Shown: piece after piece, positions 16,165 to 24,033 of the stretch
How the letters are laid out: the number at the start of each line of letters is the position of its first letter
Position numbering within the stretch: the first letter of the stretch is position 1
Assembly: GCA_017405945.1 (NCBI GenBank)
Contig: JAFQZL010000051.1
Location: 1-64,000, forward strand
DNA: 64,000 nucleotides
Source: Acidaminococcaceae bacterium
Lineage (GTDB): Bacteria; Bacillota; Negativicutes; Acidaminococcales; Acidaminococcaceae
Direction of reading: 5' to 3'
The notes under the pieces: generated by a model
What the model was told of the DNA's origin: nothing
Seen by the model: the letters and a program-made list of their open reading frames with translations, nothing else
The model's database searches: none
Translations under genes and position numbers: made by a program

Positions 16165-17955
16165 TTAGTTACCAACCTTCCCGAACAATGTATGAAGTTT
16201 ATCTATCAGAATGTGTTCGTGTTCTTCTATTCTCTGAGCGATAGCTTCCGCTGATTCTAAAGGTTGATAGACATAGAACATTCTTGTAAATGGAATTTCA
16301 TACCCTACTTTTGTTTTGGTTTTGTCAATCCATGCATTTTGTTTGTATGGCTTTACTTCTCTGTCGAAATATGTGTCAATATCTTCGTCTAAGGGTACAT
16401 TCTCTGTATCACGCTGGTCTGAATCTGGTACTGGCTTACCCTTTTTCTTAATAACTTTTCCATCCTCATCGAGCAGTGGGGATTCAACGGTAATCTTGTT
16501 GTAGCCCAAAGTGATGGAATCCAGTATTTTACTTTTGCATATGATTTCTTTACTGTCTTCTGCAGTATCTGTGTAAGTCTTATCCAGATATTCACTGTAA
16601 GCTAAATCGACCAGATCCCTGCAAGCTCTGGTAATGTCAACGCGTTTATTACCAATGCTCTTTCTCCTGCTAACATAACACTGGCTGGCATCTATCAGCT
16701 GTACCTTACCGGCTCGTTCTACCGGCTTATTCTTTGTAATGAGCCACACATAGGTAGCGATTCCCGTATTATAAAAGCTGTCATTAGGTAACTGTACTAT
16801 GGCGTCTAACCAGTCGTTTTCTATCAAATATCGGCGAATTTCACTGGGTCCTGATCCAGCATCACCAGTAAACAAAGATGAACCATTCTGGATAATGGCC
16901 ATGCGCCCGGTATCTTTTAATTTTGCTATGCCATTCAGCATGAACAGCATCTGACCATCACTTTTAGCGGGAAGTCCCGGGGCAAAGCGGCCAGCTGTAC
17001 CTTTTTTATGTTCCTTTGTTACTTTGTCGGCTTCTTTCTTCCAATCAATTCCAAAAGGCGGGTTGGATATGCAGTAGTCGAATTTGTACCCATCAAACTT
17101 ATCATCGCTTAATGTGTCGCCAAACTGCATATTATCAGGGTCTCCACCACGGATCAATGTGTCGGCCTTTGCAATGCCGAAGGTAAACGGGTTGATTTCC
17201 TGGCCAAAGCTGGTAACATCTGCGTCGGCATCCAGCTGCTTCAGTCTTTCTTCCATGCAGGCAAGCATCTGGGAAGTACCCATGGTCATGTCATATACGG
17301 TTTTATTGATATTTCCATCAACAAATGCCGATGTATCGCCAGCAACCAGTAAATCACACATCAGGTAAATAATGTCACGGCTGGTAAAATGGGCCCCGGC
17401 TTCTTCATTGTAGGATTCAGAAAACCTTTGAACCAGATTTTCAAAGATGTAGCCCATGTCAACAGAACTGATCTTGTCAGGGCTCATATCGGCTTTTTTG
17501 TCATTTAGGTCAGTAATTACTTGGTATAACGCCCCAGCTTCCACCATGCGCTTGATTTGGTCGTCGAAATTCATTCTGGCCAAAATATCCAGTACATTGT
17601 CAGAAAAACCATTTATGTAGGCTCTGAAATTGTCTTCAATACTGTTTGGGTCGGCCAGCAGGGTTTTGAAAGTAAACGGACTTACATTATAGAACTGGTA
17701 ACCGGATGCGTCTGTAAGGAAATCTTCATATACCTGTAATTTCTGCTCTTTTGCTTTGGCATAGGCAGCCAACACTGCGTCATGTGTAGGCAACAGACAA
17801 TCATGGAAGCGTTTGATCACGGTCATAGGCAGAATGACAAGCCCGTATTCATGGGGTTTATATGCGCCAAACAACGTGTTTGCAATATTCCAGATAACTG
17901 ATGCCTTTTCCTGTATGTTATGGCCTACAGAAGCAATTCGTTCATCACTGTTCAT
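16165..17955 (-). CDS. hsdM: type I DNA methyltransferase subunit HsdM, 596 aa
   Basis: This adenine N6 methyltransferase modifies the HsdS target. The N-terminal helical domain (HNIQEKASVIWNIANTLFGA) precedes the catalytic domain: SAM motif I in VYDMTMGTSQMLACM (the usual D-P-x-x-G-T-G is varied to D-M-T-M-G-T-S) and catalytic motif IV NPPF in FDYCISNPPFGIDW. The start is the ATG at 17955 with AAGGACGG before it; 18 further in-frame codons upstream cover the promoter instead. It is the first gene of the hsdM-hsdS-hsdR operon. Confidence 0.94.
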   Translation of the reverse strand: MNSDERIASVGHNIQEKASVIWNIANTLFGAYKPHEYGLVILPMTVIKRFHDCLLPTHDAVLAAYAKAKEQKLQVYEDFLTDASGYQFYNVSPFTFKTLLADPNSIEDNFRAYINGFSDNVLDILARMNFDDQIKRMVEAGALYQVITDLNDKKADMSPDKISSVDMGYIFENLVQRFSESYNEEAGAHFTSRDIIYLMCDLLVAGDTSAFVDGNINKTVYDMTMGTSQMLACMEERLKQLDADADVTSFGQEINPFTFGIAKADTLIRGGDPDNMQFGDTLSDDKFDGYKFDYCISNPPFGIDWKKEADKVTKEHKKGTAGRFAPGLPAKSDGQMLFMLNGIAKLKDTGRMAIIQNGSSLFTGDAGSGPSEIRRYLIENDWLDAIVQLPNDSFYNTGIATYVWLITKNKPVERAGKVQLIDASQCYVSRRKSIGNKRVDITRACRDLVDLAYSEYLDKTYTDTAEDSKEIICKSKILDSITLGYNKITVESPLLDEDGKVIKKKGKPVPDSDQRDTENVPLDEDIDTYFDREVKPYKQNAWIDKTKTKVGYEIPFTRMFYVYQPLESAEAIAQRIEEHEHILIDKLHTLFGKVGN

Positions 17956-17997
17956 TGTCGGATCCGTCCTTATTTTGCTTATAGTACTCCAAAATAA

Positions 17998-18025
17998 ATT
18001 ATACCACACTAATAGGCAAAAGTGT
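17998..18025 (-). promoter_or_regulatory. promoter of the hsd operon
   Basis: An extended -10 TGGTATAAT lies on the minus strand about 45 bases before the hsdM ATG, with no good -35. An inverted repeat ACACT-(10 nt)-AGTGT (18006-18025) overlaps its upstream edge and could be an operator. The repressor role is inference. Confidence 0.55.
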
Positions 18026-18249
18026 TTAAAAAGACAGAAAGTACTTTATTTGACAGTAAGTATTTCCATATTGCCAGCTTCAGAGATAGTGGCATGCCTA
18101 TATCCATAAAAGTTTACCTTTTTAGCCCCTTCAAAAATGCCGTATCTTTTTCCAATAATGTTATATTACAATTATTGTATATATCTAATAAACTAAAACT
18201 GTTTTAAATACAAACTCAACAAAAAACACCTTCTTCCAGACAAAACTAA

Positions 18250-18281
18250 AGCCGGCATCCATTTAACTATGGATGTCGGCT
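18250..18281. terminator. hairpin between the hsd operon and the SLC13 permease gene
   Basis: The 13-bp stem AGCCGGCATCCAT / ATGGATGTCGGCT (one G-T pair) has a 6-base loop. It lies 3' of neither gene on the plus strand and 5' of hsdM on the minus strand. The gap 18026-18318 is otherwise AT-rich with no gene I can support, and it marks the border between the accessory region and GC-richer core DNA. Confidence 0.5.
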
Positions 18282-18318
18282 ATTATGCTATATTCTTTGT
18301 TTTACGCCTTTTCCTTCT

Positions 18319-19440
18319 CTACCTCACCATCCACCAGTACACAATCACTCCGATGCCGATCAGTCCGGCAAAGTTGTAGAACAGGAACATGCGCAGGTAG
18401 TTCATCGCCTGGTGGGGATAGGCGGCGGTGTAGAGCTTGTAGCTTATGACGCTGGCCATGGAGGCGATCAGGGTGCCCAGGCCCCCGACGTCCACTCCCA
18501 GCAGCAGTTCCCCGGCATTGCGGGTAAAACCGGCCAGCAGCATGGCGGCGGGCACGTTGCTGATAAACTGGCTGGCCAGGATACCGGTCACGTACACGAT
18601 GCCCCGGGCGTGGTGCAGGTAGTGGTGCAGTTGCCGGATGGCGTCCCAGTGGGACAGGTTGCCGATGAAGATAAAAAAGCCGATAAAGGTCAGCAGCAGG
18701 GAGTAGTCCGCCATTTTCAGCAGCTTACGGTCAGCCACGGCTGTTACGGCCACTACTGCGGCGGTACATACCAGTGGACTCACCACGTGGGCCACGGACA
18801 GGAAGCACAGCAGCAGCAGTGCGGCAAAGAGCAGGATCCGCGGCCGCGGGCCTGTTTCCGTTTCCCGGTGTTCCAGCTGCAGCTCGCCGTTGGGCAGCCC
18901 GTGTACCAGCAGCGCAAGCCACAGGGCGCTCAGTACGGACAGCGGCCCCAGCACGGAAAAGAAGTAGCCTGTGCTCAGTCCGTAGTGGTAGTAGATGAAC
19001 AGGTTCTGGGGGTTTCCCATGGGGGTGCAGGCGCTGCCCAGGTTGGCGGCCAGGGTCTGGAAGATGACGATGCGCCCTACGTCCAGCCTGATCTGTTTGC
19101 CGGTAATCAGGGTCAGGGGCACAAAAATCAGAAGGGCTACGTCGTTGGTCACCAGCATGGACATAAAAAAGGTCAGCCAGATCAGCACCGCTGCCACGTG
19201 ACGGGTGGTGCGGCAGCGGGAGAATAAAATGCCTGCAGCTTTCTCCAGCACATGCAGCTGCCGGAAACCGGCTACCACCAGCATAAAGGAAAGCAGCATG
19301 CCCAAAACGGAAAAATCGATATAGGAAATACGGGGTCTGAAAAACAAAGAAGATACCAGCGCCAGTACGATGGAAATGTTCAGTACCATATCCCGCTTCA
19401 GTATGCTTCTGATTTCCTGCTTTAACTTAACAGTATGCAT
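18319..19440 (-). CDS. SLC13/ArsB-type anion permease, 373 aa
   Basis: This is an integral membrane transporter of the ion-transporter superfamily, with 10-11 predicted hydrophobic segments. Key signatures are FMSMLVTNDVALLIFVPLT (re-entrant S/T-N-D motif) and SACTPMGNPQNLFIY, both typical of citrate/dicarboxylate or arsenite permeases such as SLC13, CitMHS and ArsB. The substrate cannot be read from sequence. It lies 14 bases after the LUD-domain gene in the same direction, suggesting one operon and perhaps an organic acid substrate (inference). GC content is clearly higher than in the hsd region. Confidence 0.8.
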   Translation of the reverse strand: MHTVKLKQEIRSILKRDMVLNISIVLALVSSLFFRPRISYIDFSVLGMLLSFMLVVAGFRQLHVLEKAAGILFSRCRTTRHVAAVLIWLTFFMSMLVTNDVALLIFVPLTLITGKQIRLDVGRIVIFQTLAANLGSACTPMGNPQNLFIYYHYGLSTGYFFSVLGPLSVLSALWLALLVHGLPNGELQLEHRETETGPRPRILLFAALLLLCFLSVAHVVSPLVCTAAVVAVTAVADRKLLKMADYSLLLTFIGFFIFIGNLSHWDAIRQLHHYLHHARGIVYVTGILASQFISNVPAAMLLAGFTRNAGELLLGVDVGGLGTLIASMASVISYKLYTAAYPHQAMNYLRMFLFYNFAGLIGIGVIVYWWMVR

Positions 19441-19454
19441 CGGTTCCTATCCTG

Positions 19455-20156
19455 TTACAGGCCCAGGCACTCGCCTACCAGCACCACTTCCATCTCCATG
19501 TTGCTCATCTTCTTGAACTCGATCAGCAGTCCGTTACAGATGCGTTCGGGACTGGCGCAGTTATAGCAGCGGTCTCCGTGTTTCGCGCAGGGTGTGGCCT
19601 TGTGTTTGCGCCGGCAGTTGCGGGGGGCGGCTATGTTGCGCAGCCGCCAGATGGCGTGGTCCAGATCCGGGCAGATTTTGTTCACCCCCGCCACGTAATA
19701 CACCTTTTCGTGCCCGAACAGCGCAGCAGCCACCCGGTTCCCCGTGCCGTCCATGTTCACGAGGATGCCGTCTTCGGTCAGGGCGTTGACGCTGCACAGG
19801 AACACATCTGTAAGCAGCGTGCCTTTGGCGTATTCAAAAAAAGTCGTGCCTTTGTTGATGGGGCTGCGCAGCACGTTGTGCACCTGGTTGTGGGTGGCCA
19901 GCGCTTCGTGCAGCTCCAGCTTCCGCAACGTCTCCGAGTCGCCGATGCCAACCTTTTTGCCGTCAATTTTACCGTTAAGGTACGCCCGCGCTTCGGCGGC
20001 GTCGGCACAATAATGGGCTTCAAAGCGGTTGGCGCGCAGCCCCCGCAGCACGCGTTCGATATCCGGGGTGTATACCGCTGCCGCGGAGCCCTCGGGGCTT
20101 GCCTGCCAGGCGCGGGTAATGGCGTCGTCCAGTTCGGGCCGTGTAACATCAATCAT
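19455..20156 (-). CDS. LUD-domain (LutC/YkgG-like) protein, 233 aa
   Basis: The LUD fold is seen in VGIGDSETLRKLELHEAL, LLTDVFLCSVNALTEDGILVNMDG and GHEKVYYVAGVNKICPDLDHAI. The C-terminus adds a Cys-rich patch (CAKHGDRCYNCASPERIC, four cysteines), a possible iron-sulphur or zinc site seen in stand-alone members. LUD proteins include LutC of L-lactate oxidation, but the lutA and lutB partners are absent here, so the role is open. Start at 20156: AGGAGG lies just before this ATG, and the 39 upstream codons have no such site. Same operon as the permease downstream. Confidence 0.82.
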   Translation of the reverse strand: MIDVTRPELDDAITRAWQASPEGSAAAVYTPDIERVLRGLRANRFEAHYCADAAEARAYLNGKIDGKKVGIGDSETLRKLELHEALATHNQVHNVLRSPINKGTTFFEYAKGTLLTDVFLCSVNALTEDGILVNMDGTGNRVAAALFGHEKVYYVAGVNKICPDLDHAIWRLRNIAAPRNCRRKHKATPCAKHGDRCYNCASPERICNGLLIEFKKMSNMEMEVVLVGECLGL

Positions 20157-20310
20157 AGTACTTCCTCCTTTTATCAGGGCGCGCGGATTTCCTGCGCCTG
20201 CATGCCTGCCGGCGCGTTTGTGGATGGATTGGCGCTTTTTTAAATTGTACCATAGAATACGGTTCTTTTTCAATTTTAGCGGAACCGGTGAATGGTTACA
20301 TAACGGGTAT

Positions 20311-20361
20311 TTTGTAAAACAAAAACCAGGGGCAGCGGCTTCCTTTCCGCAACCTCTGGTT
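20311..20361 (-). terminator. terminator downstream of the HicB gene
   Basis: On the minus strand AACCAGaGGttGCGG pairs with CCGCtgCCcCTGGTT and is followed by TTTGTTTTAC. It lies 3' of the minus-strand HicB gene. Confidence 0.65.
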
Positions 20362-20400
20362 ATATTTTATAAAAATATGTGATTGTTTCTGTTAACGCTG

Positions 20401-20658
20401 TTACCGTCCGGTCCGCTTCCAGTTATGGGTCACGGAAATCACTTTATAGGGCGGCTGGGGAATCGGGATATGCCGTTCCAGCATGCCGCTGATCCACTCG
20501 CACTTGGCCACATTCAGATATTGCAGCGCTTCCTCTTCTGTTTCCCCGTGGGCGATACAGCCCGGAAGCAACGGGATTTCCGCATGGTAGCCGCTGTCCT
20601 CTTCCGGCGTGATTTCATACGGGTAATCCAGGTTCATGTAAAAGTTGATGTCTTTCAT
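20401..20658 (-). CDS. HicB-family antitoxin-like protein, 85 aa
   Basis: The core YEITPEEDSGYHAEIPLLPG followed by CIAHGETEEEALQYLNVA is the HicB partial RNase-H fold. The C-terminal DNA-binding helices are short (HIPIPQPPYKVISVTH) and no typical HTH or RHH is evident. No HicA-like toxin (small basic double-strand RNA-binding fold) is visible on either side, so this is an orphan. Such solitary HicB genes are common and may be regulators or remnants. Confidence 0.75.
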   Translation of the reverse strand: MKDINFYMNLDYPYEITPEEDSGYHAEIPLLPGCIAHGETEEEALQYLNVAKCEWISGMLERHIPIPQPPYKVISVTHNWKRTGR

Positions 20659-20824
20659 AGTCGCGTTGTCCCCTGCTTATTGCAAACAAATGTACTTACG
20701 TATTATATCATAAATTTACAGGGAAAGGAAGATGTTTTGTTTTTCCTTGTGGCAGGAAACACACTGCAGTATTGCCCGGTGCCGGCTTTCAACGGCCTGA
20801 CGGCATCGGCCGGAAGTCCGTCTT

Positions 20825-21682
20825 TTACTCCCATTCACCGCTGGCCACCAGGTGGCACTGACCGCCGACTTCAATCGTCCAGATATCTTCCCTTTTGCAG
20901 GCATGAATGTGCAGAACGGATTTTCTCCCCATATCTTCTCCCTGAATCACGGTATATGAGATGTCGGGCCGGTTGAAATAGTTATGCTGCAGCAGATAGC
21001 CTGCCAGGTCGCCGTTGGCGCTCCCCGTGGCGGGATCCTCCAGATAATCTTCCATCAGGCAGCGGGCGGCAAAAGTGTTGCCTCCCATATCCACAAAGAA
21101 AAAGTGGCTGCAGAAGCTGGCCGGATGCCGGCGGATATACCGTTCAAAGGCCTCCCGGTCCGTTCGTGCCTGGGCCAGGGTCCTGCGGTCCTTCAGGGGA
21201 ATGATGACGGCTGCCAGACCGGTGCTGGACCACTGCACGGGGTACTCGTCCGAAATGGCATCAGGGGAAATGCCAAACACCTCCGCGATTTCCTTCCGGG
21301 GGATGATCTCCCCGAAAGCCGGCGCCTTTTGGGACATGGTAAGACCGTTTTCCGTAATGTCCACGGGGATCTGCCCTACTTTCAGATTCAGTTTCACCTG
21401 CCTGCTTTGCCCGTGTTCTATGTAACGATGGATTACAAAGGCGGTACCCAGCGTGGGATGGCCGGCAAAAGGAACCTCCCCCACCGTCGGCGTCCAGATG
21501 CGGACGTCGTATCCCCCGTTTTCCTGTTTGCCGGACAGGAAAAACGCAGTCTCGGAAAAATTGATTTCCCTGGCGATCTGCTGCTGTTCCCGGTCACTGA
21601 TGAACCGGTCGGCTATTACTACAAGCAGCTCATTGCCCTGGTATTTTTCTTCCGCAAAACAATCAACAATATAAAATTTCAC
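20825..21682 (-). CDS. PhzF-family isomerase/epimerase-like protein, 285 aa
   Basis: This is a diaminopimelate-epimerase-like fold protein of the PhzF family. Signatures are GNELLVVIAD near the N-terminus, NFSETAFFL with the conserved active-site glutamate, PFAGHPTLGTAFVI, and DPATGSANGDLAGYLL near the C-terminus. Family members are predicted isomerases with mostly unknown substrates. The gene is monocistronic, lying 166 bases before the HicB gene and 42 bases after the APC-GGDEF stop. Length is typical. Confidence 0.87.
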   Translation of the reverse strand: MKFYIVDCFAEEKYQGNELLVVIADRFISDREQQQIAREINFSETAFFLSGKQENGGYDVRIWTPTVGEVPFAGHPTLGTAFVIHRYIEHGQSRQVKLNLKVGQIPVDITENGLTMSQKAPAFGEIIPRKEIAEVFGISPDAISDEYPVQWSSTGLAAVIIPLKDRRTLAQARTDREAFERYIRRHPASFCSHFFFVDMGGNTFAARCLMEDYLEDPATGSANGDLAGYLLQHNYFNRPDISYTVIQGEDMGRKSVLHIHACKREDIWTIEVGGQCHLVASGEWE

Positions 21683-21724
21683 CGTACACCTCTGTAGTCC
21701 GTCACAGACCGGAAGAATGACCGT

Positions 21725-23974
21725 TCATGCCCTCGTCTTCGCGCCCATCGCTTTTAACTGCATCTTGCGTTTATACATAAGGGCGTCGGCCCGTTCAAAG
21801 ACATCGTGCACATTCTTGTCCTGCCCCGGCACAAATTCGGAAAGGCCTACCGATACGACCACTTTCCCTTCTTCTTTTACGTTTGCCTCTACCTGTCGGT
21901 TAAAAGCCTCCACGGAAGCATGGCGTCTTTCAAAGCCCTGTTTCTCCAGAATGGCCACAAACTCGTCGCCGCCGGTGCGGAATACGGGGCTGTGCTTAAA
22001 ATTCTCACAGATCAGATCACTGGCGGAGCAGATATATTCATCCCCCGCTTTGTGCCCGTAGGTATCGTTGATATGCTTCAGGCCGTTCACATCGCAGACG
22101 GCCATGGCAAATTCTTTTATGGTTCCTGACGCGATCAGTTCATCCAGCCGGCTCACCTCATCCACATACGCCTGTTTGCTCTTCACACCGGTCATGGCAT
22201 CCCGATAGGCCAGCTTCTGGACGTGGCCCAGTTCAGCCTCCGTTTCCTCTGTCCGCCGCTGCACGATGGCATAATTGGTGAAAAACATGCCCATGGAGAA
22301 CATGATCAGTATCAGGACGACTGAATTTTTGCGGGATCCTCTGACGACATAATCCTGTTTTTTAGAGTTGATGAAATCCGTTTCCCCCATTTCATAGGCG
22401 GCCGCGCCGGCCTCGCCCCTGTAGAACGCGCGGATTTCCCCCATGGTCTTATTGGCAAAGTCCTGGTCCGACTGCCGCATCCAGCTCATGGACATAAACA
22501 CGATAATCGCCATCAGGGCAACCCAGGCCACGACGGAACGACCGAAAACCTTGGCATAGTCGCGGTGCAGCACATTGCGCAGGAACAGAAAACCGCACAC
22601 GGACCAGATGGTAATCAGGAAATAGGTCTCCGTTGCCAGTTGTTCAAAGTTGTTCAGTTCCGGGAAAAGCTGCAGCAGGGCAAAGACGGCCATAATCGCC
22701 ATACCGGCAAGACCGGTAAAGCGCTCCGTCCGGTCGCCCTGCTCCCCTGCCAGCTTATACGCTGCAGCGGAAATCAGGCCGTACACAATGATGGCGGAAA
22801 TGGTCAGCACGTCTACGATCCAGCCTACGGCGGTGCGGCCCAGCAGCGGAATCGGCAGCGACAGCAGCAGGATCAGACCCACGGCCTGTTCCGGGTTCCT
22901 GTTCCGGTTCAGCTCCGCGAACCGGCCGGGCAGTACGTCGTCCTTGGCTACACTGTAAAACAGACGGCTCAGCGCCACCGTGTTGCCGATGAGGCTGGTG
23001 AGCACCAGTGAAAGCAGCGCCGCGGCTAACAGGTACATGCCTGTATCCCCCAGATAATAATGGGCCGCGTAAAAAGCCGGCAGCACTTTCAAACCGCCGC
23101 CCTGCTCCTCCAGACGGTTAATATAGTCCGGCCAGCCTGTATACTGGGACGGAATCGCCGAAATGGAAAGCAGGATCACAAAAATGTACAGCAGTGTAGT
23201 AGTCACGACGGACACGGTTAACACGTTAAAAGTCTTCTTATGGCTGAACTTGAATTCCCGGGCGGAATGGGAGATATTCTCAAAACCGATGAAGGCCCAG
23301 GGCGCGATCAGCGCGATACCGGTCACCTGGGATAATGCGCTTTTATCGGAAATAAAGCCGGGGCTGAAAGGAAACGCTGCCACGTCCCGGTGCAGCATGG
23401 CCACGGCAAAACAGACGACTATGCAGACGGTAAAGGTCAGCGCCAACACTTTCATAAGATTTACCGCAAGCCGCTCCTGTTTCATACACAAAAGCCCCAT
23501 GAAAAAAATGACGGCCATGGTCAGCAGCACTTCGCCCAAATACACTTCGTAATCAAAAACCGTGTACAGGTAGCCGACGCGGAACGTATCGCCAAGGAAA
23601 TTGCGGGCAAACAGCGGTAAGGAAGTAGCATTGGCCCACAGCATGGCCAGATAAGCAAGGCCCACATACCAGAAACTCAGGAAGGCCCGGTCATAACCGA
23701 ATATCTTTTTTACATAGCCGTACACGCCGCCGGCAGAAGGATAATAGTTGATCAGGTAATGGTAGTTCCGGCTGATGAGCAGCATGATCACCATACCCAC
23801 AAACATGCCCAGAGCGCTTCCCAGCGGCCCCGCTTCCGACAGGTAAAGGTTCGTGGTAAATACAAAAGAACCCCATCCGATGGCGGTGCCCACTGACAGC
23901 GCCCAGGCGCCCAGCGGCGTAAGATACGGTACCAGACCTTCTTCCCGCTCTTTGACCGAACCGAACTCTTCCAT
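21725..23974 (-). CDS. APC-family amino-acid permease fused to a GGDEF diguanylate cyclase, 749 aa
   Basis: The N-terminal part (about residues 1-470) is a full APC permease: GAWALSVGTAIGWGSFVF (the G-rich TM1 substrate motif) and GIALIAPWAFIGFENISHSA in TM6. An added pair of membrane segments brackets an outside loop of about 60 residues (about 495-560), and a complete GGDEF domain follows (about 585-745). Its active site is FRTGGDEF at about 668-672, with the metal/substrate motif CDVNGLKHINDTYGHKAGD. No RxxD inhibitory site precedes GGDEF. The sequence suggests a transceptor: substrate binding or transport controls c-di-GMP synthesis (inference). Start at 23974, with GGAGG upstream. It is a paralogue of the next gene. 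Confidence 0.88.
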   Translation of the reverse strand: MEEFGSVKEREEGLVPYLTPLGAWALSVGTAIGWGSFVFTTNLYLSEAGPLGSALGMFVGMVIMLLISRNYHYLINYYPSAGGVYGYVKKIFGYDRAFLSFWYVGLAYLAMLWANATSLPLFARNFLGDTFRVGYLYTVFDYEVYLGEVLLTMAVIFFMGLLCMKQERLAVNLMKVLALTFTVCIVVCFAVAMLHRDVAAFPFSPGFISDKSALSQVTGIALIAPWAFIGFENISHSAREFKFSHKKTFNVLTVSVVTTTLLYIFVILLSISAIPSQYTGWPDYINRLEEQGGGLKVLPAFYAAHYYLGDTGMYLLAAALLSLVLTSLIGNTVALSRLFYSVAKDDVLPGRFAELNRNRNPEQAVGLILLLSLPIPLLGRTAVGWIVDVLTISAIIVYGLISAAAYKLAGEQGDRTERFTGLAGMAIMAVFALLQLFPELNNFEQLATETYFLITIWSVCGFLFLRNVLHRDYAKVFGRSVVAWVALMAIIVFMSMSWMRQSDQDFANKTMGEIRAFYRGEAGAAAYEMGETDFINSKKQDYVVRGSRKNSVVLILIMFSMGMFFTNYAIVQRRTEETEAELGHVQKLAYRDAMTGVKSKQAYVDEVSRLDELIASGTIKEFAMAVCDVNGLKHINDTYGHKAGDEYICSASDLICENFKHSPVFRTGGDEFVAILEKQGFERRHASVEAFNRQVEANVKEEGKVVVSVGLSEFVPGQDKNVHDVFERADALMYKRKMQLKAMGAKTRA

Positions 23975-24033
23975 AATATCTGACCTCCGCCCTGCCGCGG
24001 TACATTGCGGCATAAATTCTTATTATTTCATAA

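Noticed and set aside
1..18000. Complete functional prophage
   Set aside because: Replication, regulation and lysis-type genes are present, but no integrase, terminase, portal, capsid or tail genes are seen. It is a partial element or remnant, unless it continues to the left of the window.
18412..19227. 271-aa plus-strand open frame opposite the SLC13 permease gene
   Set aside because: It is a Gly/Gln/His-rich shadow of a GC-rich membrane protein gene and shows no ribosome site or family features.
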